Assembly: GCA_029834535.1 (NCBI GenBank)
Contig: JAQMWT010000027.1
Location: 1-64,000, forward strand
Source: Chrysophaeum taylorii
Taxonomy: Eukaryota; Sar; Pelagophyceae; Pelagomonadales; Pelagomonadaceae
DNA: 64,000 bases
Direction of reading: 5' to 3'
In this document: piece by piece, positions 22,146 to 30,961 of the stretch
Layout of the letters: each line of letters opens with the position of its first letter
Position numbering within the stretch: position 1 is the first letter of the stretch
The notes under the pieces: generated by a model
The model's input: the letters and a program-made list of their open reading frames with translations, nothing else
Databases searched by the model: none
What the model was told of the DNA's origin: nothing
Position numbers and translations under genes: made by a program

Positions 22146-22397
22146 GGGCCGGTTGGCAGCCGGAACGTTCGCAGGGACGGGGTATGGCCGGGGGGCGAAG
22201 ACGGAAGGTTATCGACGAGTTGGTTGTCAGTCACATCGCGGTCTCCTCGTCGCATGGCGACAAGCTCGATGGTCACTCTCCGCCGACCGACCTTTCGGCG
22301 CTCCTCGTCTACAGGCCCGTGATTCCGGACTGGCTCCTGTCGGTCCGGCCTGGCTCCCATGCTCGGGAGAGGTCTGAAGTTAGTTAGTTAGTTAGTT
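22146..22397 (+). mobile_element. SINE-like element, copy 2, nested in copy B
   Basis: The 252-bp insertion is bounded by a perfect 8-bp target-site duplication, ATTTCGAC, at 22138-22145 and 22398-22405. It starts GGGCCGGTTGG and ends in a (GTTA)n tail. It matches the element at 7220-7468. Target duplication plus a simple-repeat tail is the mark of LINE-driven retroposition. It carries a CTCCC/GGGAG hairpin just before the tail. It is non-coding as far as I can see. Confidence 0.85.
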
Positions 22398-22405
22398 ATT
22401 TCGAC

Positions 22406-23070
22406 TCCGGAAGGCTTGAAGCCGAATCCCAAGACGTTAGAAGCGTTGCAGCAGATGCAAATTCCCGATACGTTGCCGAACACGTCCCCGAAGACCCAGA
22501 TTCGATCTTTCATCGGCACGAGCAACTATTGCCGCCGATATGTGAAGAATTATTCGAAGATTGTGGAGCCGCCGAGGCGATTGTGTTAAGTTTGAGTGGA
22601 CGCCTGAGTGCCAAAAGGCGTGGAACACGATCATCAAAGCTTTGGTGAGCTCTCGCGGAGTTTATGATCCTGACTACGATCTTCCTTTTCAGATCCGCTC
22701 GGATGCTTCCAAGGATGGTCTGGGCGCTATCCTTTTCAGCTCGTGGAAGTCAAGGACGAAACCGGCAAGGTGACACGAGAGGAACGAGTAATTGAGTATT
22801 GGAGCCGAGCTGTGCCGAAAGAGATGCGGAACTATGAGCCTCGCCGGCTAGAGCTACTGGCAGTTATTCTTTCTCTTGAGCATTTCCGCTCTCATATCGA
22901 ACGTCACACCTGGCAGTTATTCTTTCTCTTGAGCATTTCCGCTCTCATATCGAAGGTCACAAGACGATCCTTGAAACGGATCATCGCAACTTGACGTTTT
23001 TACGAAAGGCGAAGCACTCGTTTGGGCAGTTGGCTCGATGGGCGATGCGGCTCGCCAACTTCGATCCTTA
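22406..23070 (+). pseudogene. RT thumb and RNase H region of copy B (fossil)
   Basis: After the SINE, LKPNPKTLEALQ-like thumb sequence is followed by the RNase H start IRSDASKDGLGAILF (about 22695-22740), then EYWSRAVPKEMRNYEP and LELLAVILSLEHFR. These are the expected blocks of the gypsy RNase H. It leads straight into the part shared with copy A. Confidence 0.75.
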
Positions 23071-23071
23071 A

Positions 23072-25428
23072 TTGGGTTACAAACCAGGAAAGTCGTCGGG
23101 AATGAGTATCCCTGACTGTCTCTCTCGCAATCCTATAGATCATGTCATCGAGACGGATGAGTTTGGTGAACCCTTGAACCACGCGTATCTAGTGTGCCAA
23201 GAACTTCCTCGCCCTGTCGATGATGAAGGAGTACCTTTACCAGGGTGCCATGTCATTCTGTCGTTTGTTACGACTGAGTTGCCTGTGGAGGAAGAGGACC
23301 TCGATGATCTGATGCAATTGGTCACGTCTAACGCTACGAGACAACGTCAGAAGCAACGTCTGCAGACCCAACCTAGTATTTTCCGTGATGCCGATGATTA
23401 CCAAGAGTACATCGACAAGATTCCGGGTAATTTGACATTGGTAGAGATAGCCAAAGAGCAGATCACTGATGCTACTTGCGAGGACATTCGTTATCGCATG
23501 GCTCAGGGCCATTCTCTTCGTCGGTACGGAGCCAATTATCGCTATCAAGTGGTGAAAGGAGTACTCTACCGTGCCGCACCTGACTTGCACCCGATGATAG
23601 TCGCACCCCGAACTTTTCGGACGCGCATCATCCGATTGTACCATGACACGCCTCTCAATGGTGGTCACATGGGTCGTCAAAGTACCGTGGAGTCGATACT
23701 TGAACGTTTTTGGTGGCCCCACATGTCTAATGAGGTGGGTGCTTACATTGGTGGTTGCATAGTGTGCAAGAAAGCTCGTACGCCTGAACCAAAGAGAGCA
23801 GGTCTTCTTCAGCAACCGGTGTATGATGGTGATTGCGCCGTCCCTTGTATGGGTTTGTTCGGACCTTTGCCCAGTGCTGGTCCCGAGACATATCTGATGA
23901 TCTTTTTTGATCCATTTTCTCATTTCTTGATTCTTGACGTACTGCACCATAAGACTGCTGAGTCGATCCTCGAGTCTTTTGTCGCGAATATATTACTCAA
24001 AGGCTATCTACCTCAGAGGATTCGTACTGACAACGGGAAAGAGTTCGTCAATAAATTGATGGGAGAGTTTTGTCATCTCTTCAATGTTCGGTATAGTACC
24101 ACGATTCCGCATCATGCTCAGGCTAATCCTGCGGAAAGGGTCAACCGCTTTATCAAGGCTTTCCTCCGTGCATGTCTTCAAGACCGCAAGATCACGGACT
24201 GGCCCGAGTTCGCGGAGTACATTGCTTTCTGCTACATTCGTAAGTTCATTCCGGGGACTCAGATCTCACCCTCCGTGCTTCGTCTCAATCGGCAGCCTCT
24301 ATTGCCGACAGATTATACGATCATGGATCTTGATGTCCGCCGCCTGCCGAAAACTCGCTCCGATGTTGTGGCAGAGACTCGCGAGAGGTTTAAATTCAAC
24401 ACCGCTACGGTGAATGAAGCTCTTCTTTCGCCAATCGGACCGTTTGCTATCTGGGATCCGAAAGACAGCGAACTTACCGTGCTTGAAATCATCTCGGAAG
24501 GTCTCCTTGGGTTTGGGCACGGCTCGATCGACCACTGGAGAAACCATCACGGGGGTGATCTGACTGACATGAACACAACGGCATTCAGGAGGAGAATCAA
24601 GAGACTCAATCCTGTAAGTGACTGGAGTTTTTCCACAATAACGAATGGACCGCGCCATTCCGATCGAAGCTTCTTCTGAAGAAAAGGGATGTAGAACAGA
24701 ACATGTGAACCTTCTTCATACTCCACATCGACATGGTCCGCATTGTAAGCAAGACGTTGTTTACGAAGAGCCTTCTCGCGATTTATTCGAAATTTATGTG
24801 GCTGAAGTTTATGAGCCCTATGATTTTGTGAATGATCGAGTCGCTCTGCATTTTTATGCCGATCTCGGTCCTCATGACAAGGTTTCTTACTACTACCCTA
24901 CCTCACATCTCTCTACTCGCAAGCTTAACTAACTAACTAACTAACTAACTTCAGACCTCTCCCGAGCATGGGAGCCAGGCCGGACCGGCAGGAGCCGGTA
25001 CGGAATCACAGAGGAAAATCACGCAGTTGGGGCAGGGCGACGGACGAGGACGGACTTGTTGATGGTGGACCGCTACTGCGCGCGGTCTTGTGCGAGGTCG
25101 TGCAAAAGCGTCGCAGGCCGCGGGCGTGTTGCTCCACGAACAATCGACCTGTCCGTCGCGTTCTGCCCAACCGAGCGAACCCCATCACAAGCTTAGGCCG
25201 GAATACAAGGACGTGGACGGTCGCAGTTTCACCGACAAGTCCAAGGTCAACAACAGTACCACTCCTTGTGACACCGACTTCGCTCCGCATGAGATCGATG
25301 TGCTGATTCCTAAGTTCACTTTGCGTAGTGGACGCGCCCCCGAGCCTGTCGTCGAACGCGTCTACAAGAAGATTCGTTCCCGAGATGCTCATTCAGCCAA
25401 GGCTCGTGATTCTCGTCGAGCTCGCTGA
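23072..25428 (+). pseudogene. Integrase region and C-terminal tail of copy B (fossil)
   Basis: The integrase zinc-binding domain (H-x-H, then CIVCKKARTP) lies at about 23640-23790 and the catalytic core at about 23840-24200, with FGPLPSAGPETYLMIF, RIRTDNGKEFVNKL and PHHAQANPAERVNRF. After the core comes a long tail related to that of copy A (for example FTLRSGRAPEPVVERV near 25315-25365). The second SINE-like element is inserted in this tail. Confidence 0.8.
24928..25188 (-). mobile_element. SINE-like element of a second subfamily, nested in copy B
   Basis: This 261-bp insertion is flanked by a perfect 7-bp duplication, AAGCTTA, at 24921-24927 and 25189-25195. Read on the minus strand it ends in GGCTCCCATGCTCGGGAG, GGTCTGAAG and a (TTAG)n tail, as in the other SINE-like copies, but its first ~190 bp are unrelated to theirs. 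So two families share a ~70-bp 3' module. Confidence 0.85.
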
Positions 25429-25458
25429 GGGCAGCTCGTATTCTCACCATGGGAGTCC

Positions 25459-25497
25459 TGTGGGCGGCAACTCCTGACCGTTAAGGTTTCCCCCCCC
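25459..25497 (+). repeat. Truncated 3' LTR stub of copy B
   Basis: TGTGGGCGGCAAC and the next bases match the start of the LTR at 15182. Similarity is lost in a run of C at about 25490, directly before the gene-rich region. Confidence 0.75.
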
Positions 25498-25559
25498 CTT
25501 TATCAACCCTGTCATTTACAATCGGGGGGCCCTTTCGTGTAGGACGTCTGGACATCGCG

Positions 25560-26359
25560 ATGTTTGGCGGGGCGCGGGTGATGATGATGCGCGGCGCGCG
25601 TTTGGTTGGGAAGCGTCGGTTCATCGCGGTGCCTCAGGGCGAGGCGGCGAGCGTGATCGGGGGTCTCATCGGGGGGAACGTGGCAGTGTACGCCCTCTGG
25701 CAGACGCAGTCGCCGCGTGTGATGACGGCGCACTTCACGGTGTCGACGGAGGACGTGGTGCGCAAACCGTACACGCTCGTGAGTGCGATGTTTTCTCACC
25801 AGAACGGCTACCATCTGCTGGGGAATATGATGACACTTTTTTTCTTTGGACCCGAGGTCATCTATGCCATCGGCGCGCGCCAGTTTCTCGCGCTTTATTT
25901 TGGCGCCGGATGCGTTGCGGGGACCTCCCAGCTCGCCGTGTCGGCGGCGACGACCCGCGACTGGTATTGGGCGCGCGAGCGCTTTCTCGGCGCCTCTGGC
26001 GCGGTGAACGCCGCGGTAGCTTGGAGCGTGCTGTACAGTCCGTGGCGCCTCATCATCGTCTTCGCCGAATTCCTCCCGCTTCCGCTCCCCGCCATTCTGT
26101 ACGGCGCGGTATACGTTGGCAAAGATGTGAGTCTCGTGTGTGGTTGTGCGCGTTCGCTCCCCCTTTACCGCTACTACTACTACTACTACTACCTACGACT
26201 TCTACGTAGGCGGCGTCGCTCCTGGGAATCCGCATCCCGTACTTGGCCGAGCGGCCGCAGAGCATTGCGCACGGCGCCCACCTCGCGGGGGCGGCGTGTG
26301 GCGCGGCCCACTTTTTTTTCTTCCGCCGCCGCCCCCCCCCTAGTCGCTTCTTTCGCTAA
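25560..26359 (+). CDS. Rhomboid-family intramembrane serine protease (two exons)
   Basis: Exons 25560-26126 and 26210-26359 join across an 83-nt intron (GTGAGT...TACGTAG) to give 238 residues. The rhomboid set is complete: the H-x4-H-x3-N motif in HQNGYHLLGNM (residues 80-90), the nucleophile Ser146 in GASG, and the catalytic His213 in AHLAG within the last membrane segment. Without splicing, the second exon, and with it the catalytic His, would be lost, which supports the intron. The N-terminus is Met/Arg-rich without acids for the first 27 residues, suggesting a mitochondrial or plastid targeting peptide, so it may be an organellar rhomboid. A CTA microsatellite lies in the intron. The end in polyproline is unusual and the 3' end sits in homopolymer C, where a sequencing error would shift the last few codons. 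Confidence 0.85.
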
Positions 26360-26534
26360 GTCTCGGGCGGTCCCGACGACGAGGGCTTGTTTGTTTGGAA
26401 CAAATACAAGTAATGAATCTTCTTCTCCGAAAGTGTGGAAATAAATAAATTTCACACTTGTGGTGGTGGTGGTGGTGGTGGCAAAAAAATAGATCAGTTA
26501 TTTCGGTCGGAAGAAGCGCGCGCGCGCGCGCTCG
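26360..26534. repeat. Microsatellites between rhomboid and OSCA genes
   Basis: This short spacer holds (GGT)n at about 26459-26481 and a (GC)n run at about 26517-26531, plus AAATAAATAAAT. It must hold the OSCA promoter. Confidence 0.6.
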
Positions 26535-29500
26535 ATGCCCCCCCCTCCAAGCGAAGGGAATGACTCGATATATGTCGCGATCGGCGCCGCGTCGGGAGTG
26601 CTCGTTGTGCTTTTGGTGGTGTTCGACCGGGTTCGCAGTCGACTCTGGTGGATCTACGAGCCCCGCGTCCACCACTCGGTGTACAAAGGGCGGACCCCCG
26701 GCGGTCCCGGGTCGGGGGTGTTCGCGTGGGTGCCGTGCGTGATGCGGCTGTGGGGCCGCGAGGCGTTCCTCGCGTACGCGGGCGTCGATGCGACGGTCAT
26801 GATCATATTTCTCGAGTACGCCTTCGACCAGAGCGTCGGCGCGGCAGCTTTAGGTCTCGTCGCGCTCCTTCCTACGTACTATAGCGGCCGAGGGCTGGAT
26901 GTGTGGGACAACGAGGTCGAGCGCCAGTACAACGAGGATGACCGCCGCACCGAGTACTCGTTCTCGCTCACGACGGTCCGGAACATCGAATGTCGCCTCG
27001 AGAACCGGCGCGCGGACGAGCACCGGAAACCGAGGGTCCTCAAACTCCTCTTCGCAAACTGCCACAACGAGAGCGCCTGGAGGTATGTGGTGGTGGTGGC
27101 GGCGGCGTGGATTCTGACGCTCCGCGCGCTTAGCAAGCTGAGCGTCACCTGCTGCGAATTCGTCGACCTCCGCCACCGATGGCTCCGGTCGCGGTACGGC
27201 TCGCGAACTCGCAGGCAGCTCCAAGAGGCACACACGGTCCTCGTCGAACGGGTCCCCGAAACCCTCCAGTCGATGCGCGCCTTGAAAGCAAAGTTCGAGG
27301 ATCTCTGCGGAAAGGGGAGCGTGCACTCGGTGCGGATCGCCGTCGGCAACGTCGTCCGCCTCAACGAACTCCATCGCCGCCGGCAACGCGCCTACAAAAA
27401 CCTCATCGAGGCGAGGGCGCGCAGGACGAGGGCCATCGCGCTCCATCTCCTTCGCGTGCCTCAGCAGCAGGAAGTAACGCGGCCCGGGTCTTCCACCGAC
27501 GAAGAACAGAAAAAGCAGCAGCAGCTCCCGTCGGTCCTTATCCCCGCAGACGAGGGCGAGGGCAAGCACGCGTCGCTCGTGAGGCGAGAGCGCGTCGTCG
27601 CCGCCGAGGAGGCTGCCGTAGCGACGCTCTTCGCCCGGAGATCGGGCATCACGGCTTCTACCTGGAACCTCGCCGAACAACTCACCGCGACCGACCATCA
27701 CGGCGACAAGACCTTCGTCCCCGAGACCCTCGTCGCGCGCGGACTCGCCTGGAACCTCGGCGTCGGCTCTTGTTGTTCCAACTTTTTTCCAAGTGGCTGG
27801 GTGGTGCCGTCGATCCCGTACTACCTCAACGTCTTTAACGATCTCACCGTCGAGATCTTCCAGCAGCACATCAGCTGCGTCGCGGTGACGAGGGGCTCGT
27901 CGTCGAGGAGCCTACTCTGGCGCGCGCGCGAGGCGCCGCCGACAAAAAAAAAAAAAACGCAGAGTGTGTCGTGGCGCGGCGTCTTTTGGGCTCTGGGGTG
28001 CGAGGAGGATCACTGCATCGACTACGATTTTGAGGCTCTCGAGCTCCACCAAGCTGCTGGTGGTGGTGGTGCGGCGCGCGGGGAAGAGGCCTCGTCGTCG
28101 TCGCGGTTCGAGCCGGAGCCCGGCTCGCTCGTCGCCCTCGTCTCGGCTCGCGCCTTGGAGGAGGCGGATCAGAACGATCATCGTTGTCAATCCGCGGAGC
28201 GAGCTCGCCTTTTGCGAGTCGTGCAACGGCAGCGCCAGCACCCCATGGTGTTGCTCGCGACCAAGCCCCGCGACGCGCCACGACTCATCCTCTCGCAGCT
28301 CGGCGCGTATTTCGTCGACGTCGCGACGGTGTGGGTCCCGTGTGTCGTCACGGGCGTGGCGTGCGCGGCGAGGACCGTCGTCCGAGAGCACGTGTTGTGC
28401 GGCCACAGGATCGAGCTCCCCGACGATGACGATAAAAACGACGACGACGGATTTGCCGCGACGTCCACGGCGTTCGTCACGTTCACGAGACCCACCGCCA
28501 AGCTCCTCGCGCTCAACTCGACGTTGCTGGTCAAGCCTTTTGGGATTCGCGTGCGCGAAGCTCCCGAAGAGCGCGACATTATCTGGGCTAACGTCCACGT
28601 GAGCGCTTCGGCCGTCGGCTCGAGGGCGGTCGTCGTCAACGCGCTCCTCGGATTGCTCGGATTCTTCTGGGGCGCCGTCGTCGCGCTCACCGCGAACGCC
28701 GAGCGCATCAAGAACCGCATGCCGGACGCGATCGTTGCCGTCTGGGTCGGGTCGCTCGCGCCAGTCCTCGCGCTGCTCGCGATCATGAACCTCCTTCCCC
28801 TCGTCTTCCAGCTGATCGCGAAATTCTACGAGCGTAAGAAAGCCGTCAGCGAGGTCGACCTCTCCGTGGTCGAGCGCTTCTACCGCTTCCAGTTCGTCAA
28901 CCTCTACGTCACCATCCTCTCCGGCGCTGTCTTGTCGCAGCTCGCGAAAGCGTGGGCAGACCCCTACACGTTCGTCAAAGTTGTCGGCACCCAAACGCCC
29001 GTCGCGGCGCGCTTTTTTGCTAAGTTCCTCGTCGTCACGTCCGGGACGACGCCGCTCTGGTTGCTGCGCGCGTGGCCCCTCGTCTCGAGGGGCTACAAAA
29101 CCTGGACCATCCAACCTCCCGAACTCCCCGCGTTGCTCTACGGCTGGGCCTTTCCAAAGTTGCTGCTCAATTTAATGATCGTGATGACGTTCTGGGTCTT
29201 CGCCCCCCTCGTTCCCGTCATCGCCGCGGTCTACTTCGCTTTGCTTTCGTTCTTCTTCCGCTACATTCTCTTGTATGTCCACATCGCCCCCTACGAGACG
29301 GGCGGAAAATTTTTTTATCGCGTCGTCGAGCGCGTCCTCTTCAGTCTCGGGGCCTCCAACGTCATCCTCTTCTTTTGGCTCTTGACGCAGCAAATCGTCG
29401 GCCTCGCGCTCCTCGTCCTGCCGCTACCGTTCGTAGTCCTCGCCTTCAAGGCCTTCGCGCACGACGCCTACTTCGAACCCTCGAAGACCGAAGCTCTCGA

Positions 29501-29966
29501 CGAGGTTGCGGCCTACGAGCGACGGCGGGATACCGATATGGCCAAAGACTTTGACCCCGTGCTCTATTCGCACCCCGCCCTTCGCAGCGGCCCTCGCCTC
29601 GACGCCTCCTCTCGCACTTTGGTCCACGACGACGACGACGACGACGAGAAGGAGGATGGCCTGCACGATGACGCGGCCAAGCCACCCGAGTTGCCCCCGG
29701 ACGCCGACCCCGCGTGGCAAAACGAGATCGCGCTCCGGCTCGCGCGCGAGTATCGCGAGCGAGCGACGCCCGAGTACGTCGACGCGCAACCCGCCAGCCC
29801 CCAAAGAGACCTTCGAAGACGAGCCACCTCCGGACTACACCATCAACCCTCCCTAGACCCCCTTAAGGAGCAACTCACGCGCGAGCACCATCGCCGCGTC
29901 ACGAAGAAACTCGACTTGATCTACCGCGGGGAAGCGGACTACTTCGACGCGCCCAACACCCCGTGA
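26535..29966 (+). CDS. OSCA/TMEM63 (CSC1-like) mechanosensitive or osmosensitive cation channel
   Basis: This 1143-residue single-exon membrane protein has the layout of the OSCA/TMEM63 family: N-terminal membrane segments (about residues 12-28, 85-115 and 180-200), a long cytosolic domain broken by low-complexity inserts, then the conserved entry APEERDIIWANVH before the C-terminal membrane core (about residues 690-970). Family channels open under membrane tension or hyperosmotic stress and pass Ca2+ and other cations. It is longer than typical members (about 700-800), mainly because of the cytosolic inserts and a hydrophilic tail with an Asp-rich run. No close motif of the anoctamins is needed to explain it. 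The start ATG is the first in the frame. It lies 175 bp after the rhomboid gene on the same strand. Confidence 0.85.
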   Translation: MPPPPSEGNDSIYVAIGAASGVLVVLLVVFDRVRSRLWWIYEPRVHHSVYKGRTPGGPGSGVFAWVPCVMRLWGREAFLAYAGVDATVMIIFLEYAFDQSVGAAALGLVALLPTYYSGRGLDVWDNEVERQYNEDDRRTEYSFSLTTVRNIECRLENRRADEHRKPRVLKLLFANCHNESAWRYVVVVAAAWILTLRALSKLSVTCCEFVDLRHRWLRSRYGSRTRRQLQEAHTVLVERVPETLQSMRALKAKFEDLCGKGSVHSVRIAVGNVVRLNELHRRRQRAYKNLIEARARRTRAIALHLLRVPQQQEVTRPGSSTDEEQKKQQQLPSVLIPADEGEGKHASLVRRERVVAAEEAAVATLFARRSGITASTWNLAEQLTATDHHGDKTFVPETLVARGLAWNLGVGSCCSNFFPSGWVVPSIPYYLNVFNDLTVEIFQQHISCVAVTRGSSSRSLLWRAREAPPTKKKKTQSVSWRGVFWALGCEEDHCIDYDFEALELHQAAGGGGAARGEEASSSSRFEPEPGSLVALVSARALEEADQNDHRCQSAERARLLRVVQRQRQHPMVLLATKPRDAPRLILSQLGAYFVDVATVWVPCVVTGVACAARTVVREHVLCGHRIELPDDDDKNDDDGFAATSTAFVTFTRPTAKLLALNSTLLVKPFGIRVREAPEERDIIWANVHVSASAVGSRAVVVNALLGLLGFFWGAVVALTANAERIKNRMPDAIVAVWVGSLAPVLALLAIMNLLPLVFQLIAKFYERKKAVSEVDLSVVERFYRFQFVNLYVTILSGAVLSQLAKAWADPYTFVKVVGTQTPVAARFFAKFLVVTSGTTPLWLLRAWPLVSRGYKTWTIQPPELPALLYGWAFPKLLLNLMIVMTFWVFAPLVPVIAAVYFALLSFFFRYILLYVHIAPYETGGKFFYRVVERVLFSLGASNVILFFWLLTQQIVGLALLVLPLPFVVLAFKAFAHDAYFEPSKTEALDEVAAYERRRDTDMAKDFDPVLYSHPALRSGPRLDASSRTLVHDDDDDDEKEDGLHDDAAKPPELPPDADPAWQNEIALRLAREYRERATPEYVDAQPASPQRDLRRRATSGLHHQPSLDPLKEQLTREHHRRVTKKLDLIYRGEADYFDAPNTP

Positions 29967-30961
29967 TGAGATCGTACTCGCGTTGATATATAAATTAAGA
30001 CGCGGAGGGTGTGGAGCTTCGAGCTTCAAGCGGAACAAGGGATTCTTTGCGGATGCGACCACCCGTCGATCGAAAACCTCCTTCCGGCTCTCCGAAGGGA
30101 GTGTGTTGTATATTCTTGAGCGCATCATCGATAACGAGGCGGCCACGCCCCTTACTCGCCAAGCTGTGCGTGCACGCAATGAGGTCACGTCGCTGTACTT
30201 CGCAGATTATCGTCTGGTCAGGTCAGGTCAGGTCAGGTCATACGCGCCACCGAGTCACCACCTGGAGTTCACGAACCCCGCAGTGCCATAGATGTTACCA
30301 TTCTCCTCGTCGGGGAAATAAATGTCCGCCGCCGCTTTATGAGTAGCCAGCCCTGCCTCGATTTCCCATCCCCCATCGACGCGAATTCGTCGTCCACGCG
30401 AAGGTTAGCCGCATCATGCTCGGGCACTCTGTTGCCGTTTGCCGTCGCCGAGACCATCGTGGGCAAACACCCAAGCATGTTGGGGGAGTAGCTGCGGAGT
30501 ATGTAATCCGTGCGCGCGGTTGTGGGCACAGCCATGTAGAGCACCCGCGGTAACGTGCCGCGATGCCGTGCAGAGACGAACGGGTTCAGGAGTAAACACA
30601 AAGGTTAATAAAGGGCGGAGAGTGCGCCATGACCAAAGCAGCTTAGATTGGCGGGAGTCCGAGCGTCGAGCGAAAAGGAGAACTGGGGTGAGTAGAAGGA
30701 AGGACGTTGACGCAATCCGATTATAGGGGACGGCCAAGCGCTAGCCTAACCGCTGTCCGGGCGCCGCTAGGGACCCGGCGGCCGGGATTCATGACTTCAG
30801 GCCCAATCAGGGTTTAGGAGTCCTTTTTCGAACCTTTGGTTGAAAAACTAACCCTCTCGATTCGAATGCCCCTGATTATTAATTAAAGCACCTTAGATTG
30901 GCGGGGGCTAGGATTTCTTATTTGTAGGGGAGGGACCAACGGTGCCTTTGCCTCGTCGGAA
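29967..30961. other. Intergenic with dispersed repeat fragments
   Basis: A short (GGTCA)n run lies at 30219-30240. AAAGCAGCTTAGATTGGCGG, a block of the helicase-array spacers, recurs at 30635-30655 and, less exactly, at 30885-30905. AATCCGTGCGCGCGG near 30507 matches the repeat region at 14350. AGGGTTTAGG-type words near 30822 resemble those before the helicase fragment at 5668. Open frames here overlap on both strands and show no domain. Confidence 0.5.

Larger units (their letters stand above)
15182..25497 (+). mobile_element. Ty3/gypsy LTR retrotransposon carrying a DNA methyltransferase-like domain (copy B), broken
   Basis: The element runs from a complete 5' LTR (15182-15482) to a 3' LTR cut short at about 25497. 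Its parts in order are a gag-like region, a retropepsin-like region, a cytosine-5 DNA methyltransferase-like domain, reverse transcriptase, RNase H, integrase and a long C-terminal tail. The PR-RT-RH-IN order and the integrase sequence place it in Ty3/gypsy. It is broken, with roughly ten lesions and some internal rearrangement. Two SINE-like elements have inserted into it. Its integrase region differs from copy A by about 4 percent, whereas the LTRs of A and B differ by about ten percent, so it is a moderately young fossil or a mosaic of two subfamilies. Confidence 0.88.

Noticed and set aside
27912-29114. 400-residue minus-strand frame opposite the OSCA gene
   Set aside because: Highly charged shadow; the plus frame has conserved OSCA blocks and membrane segments.
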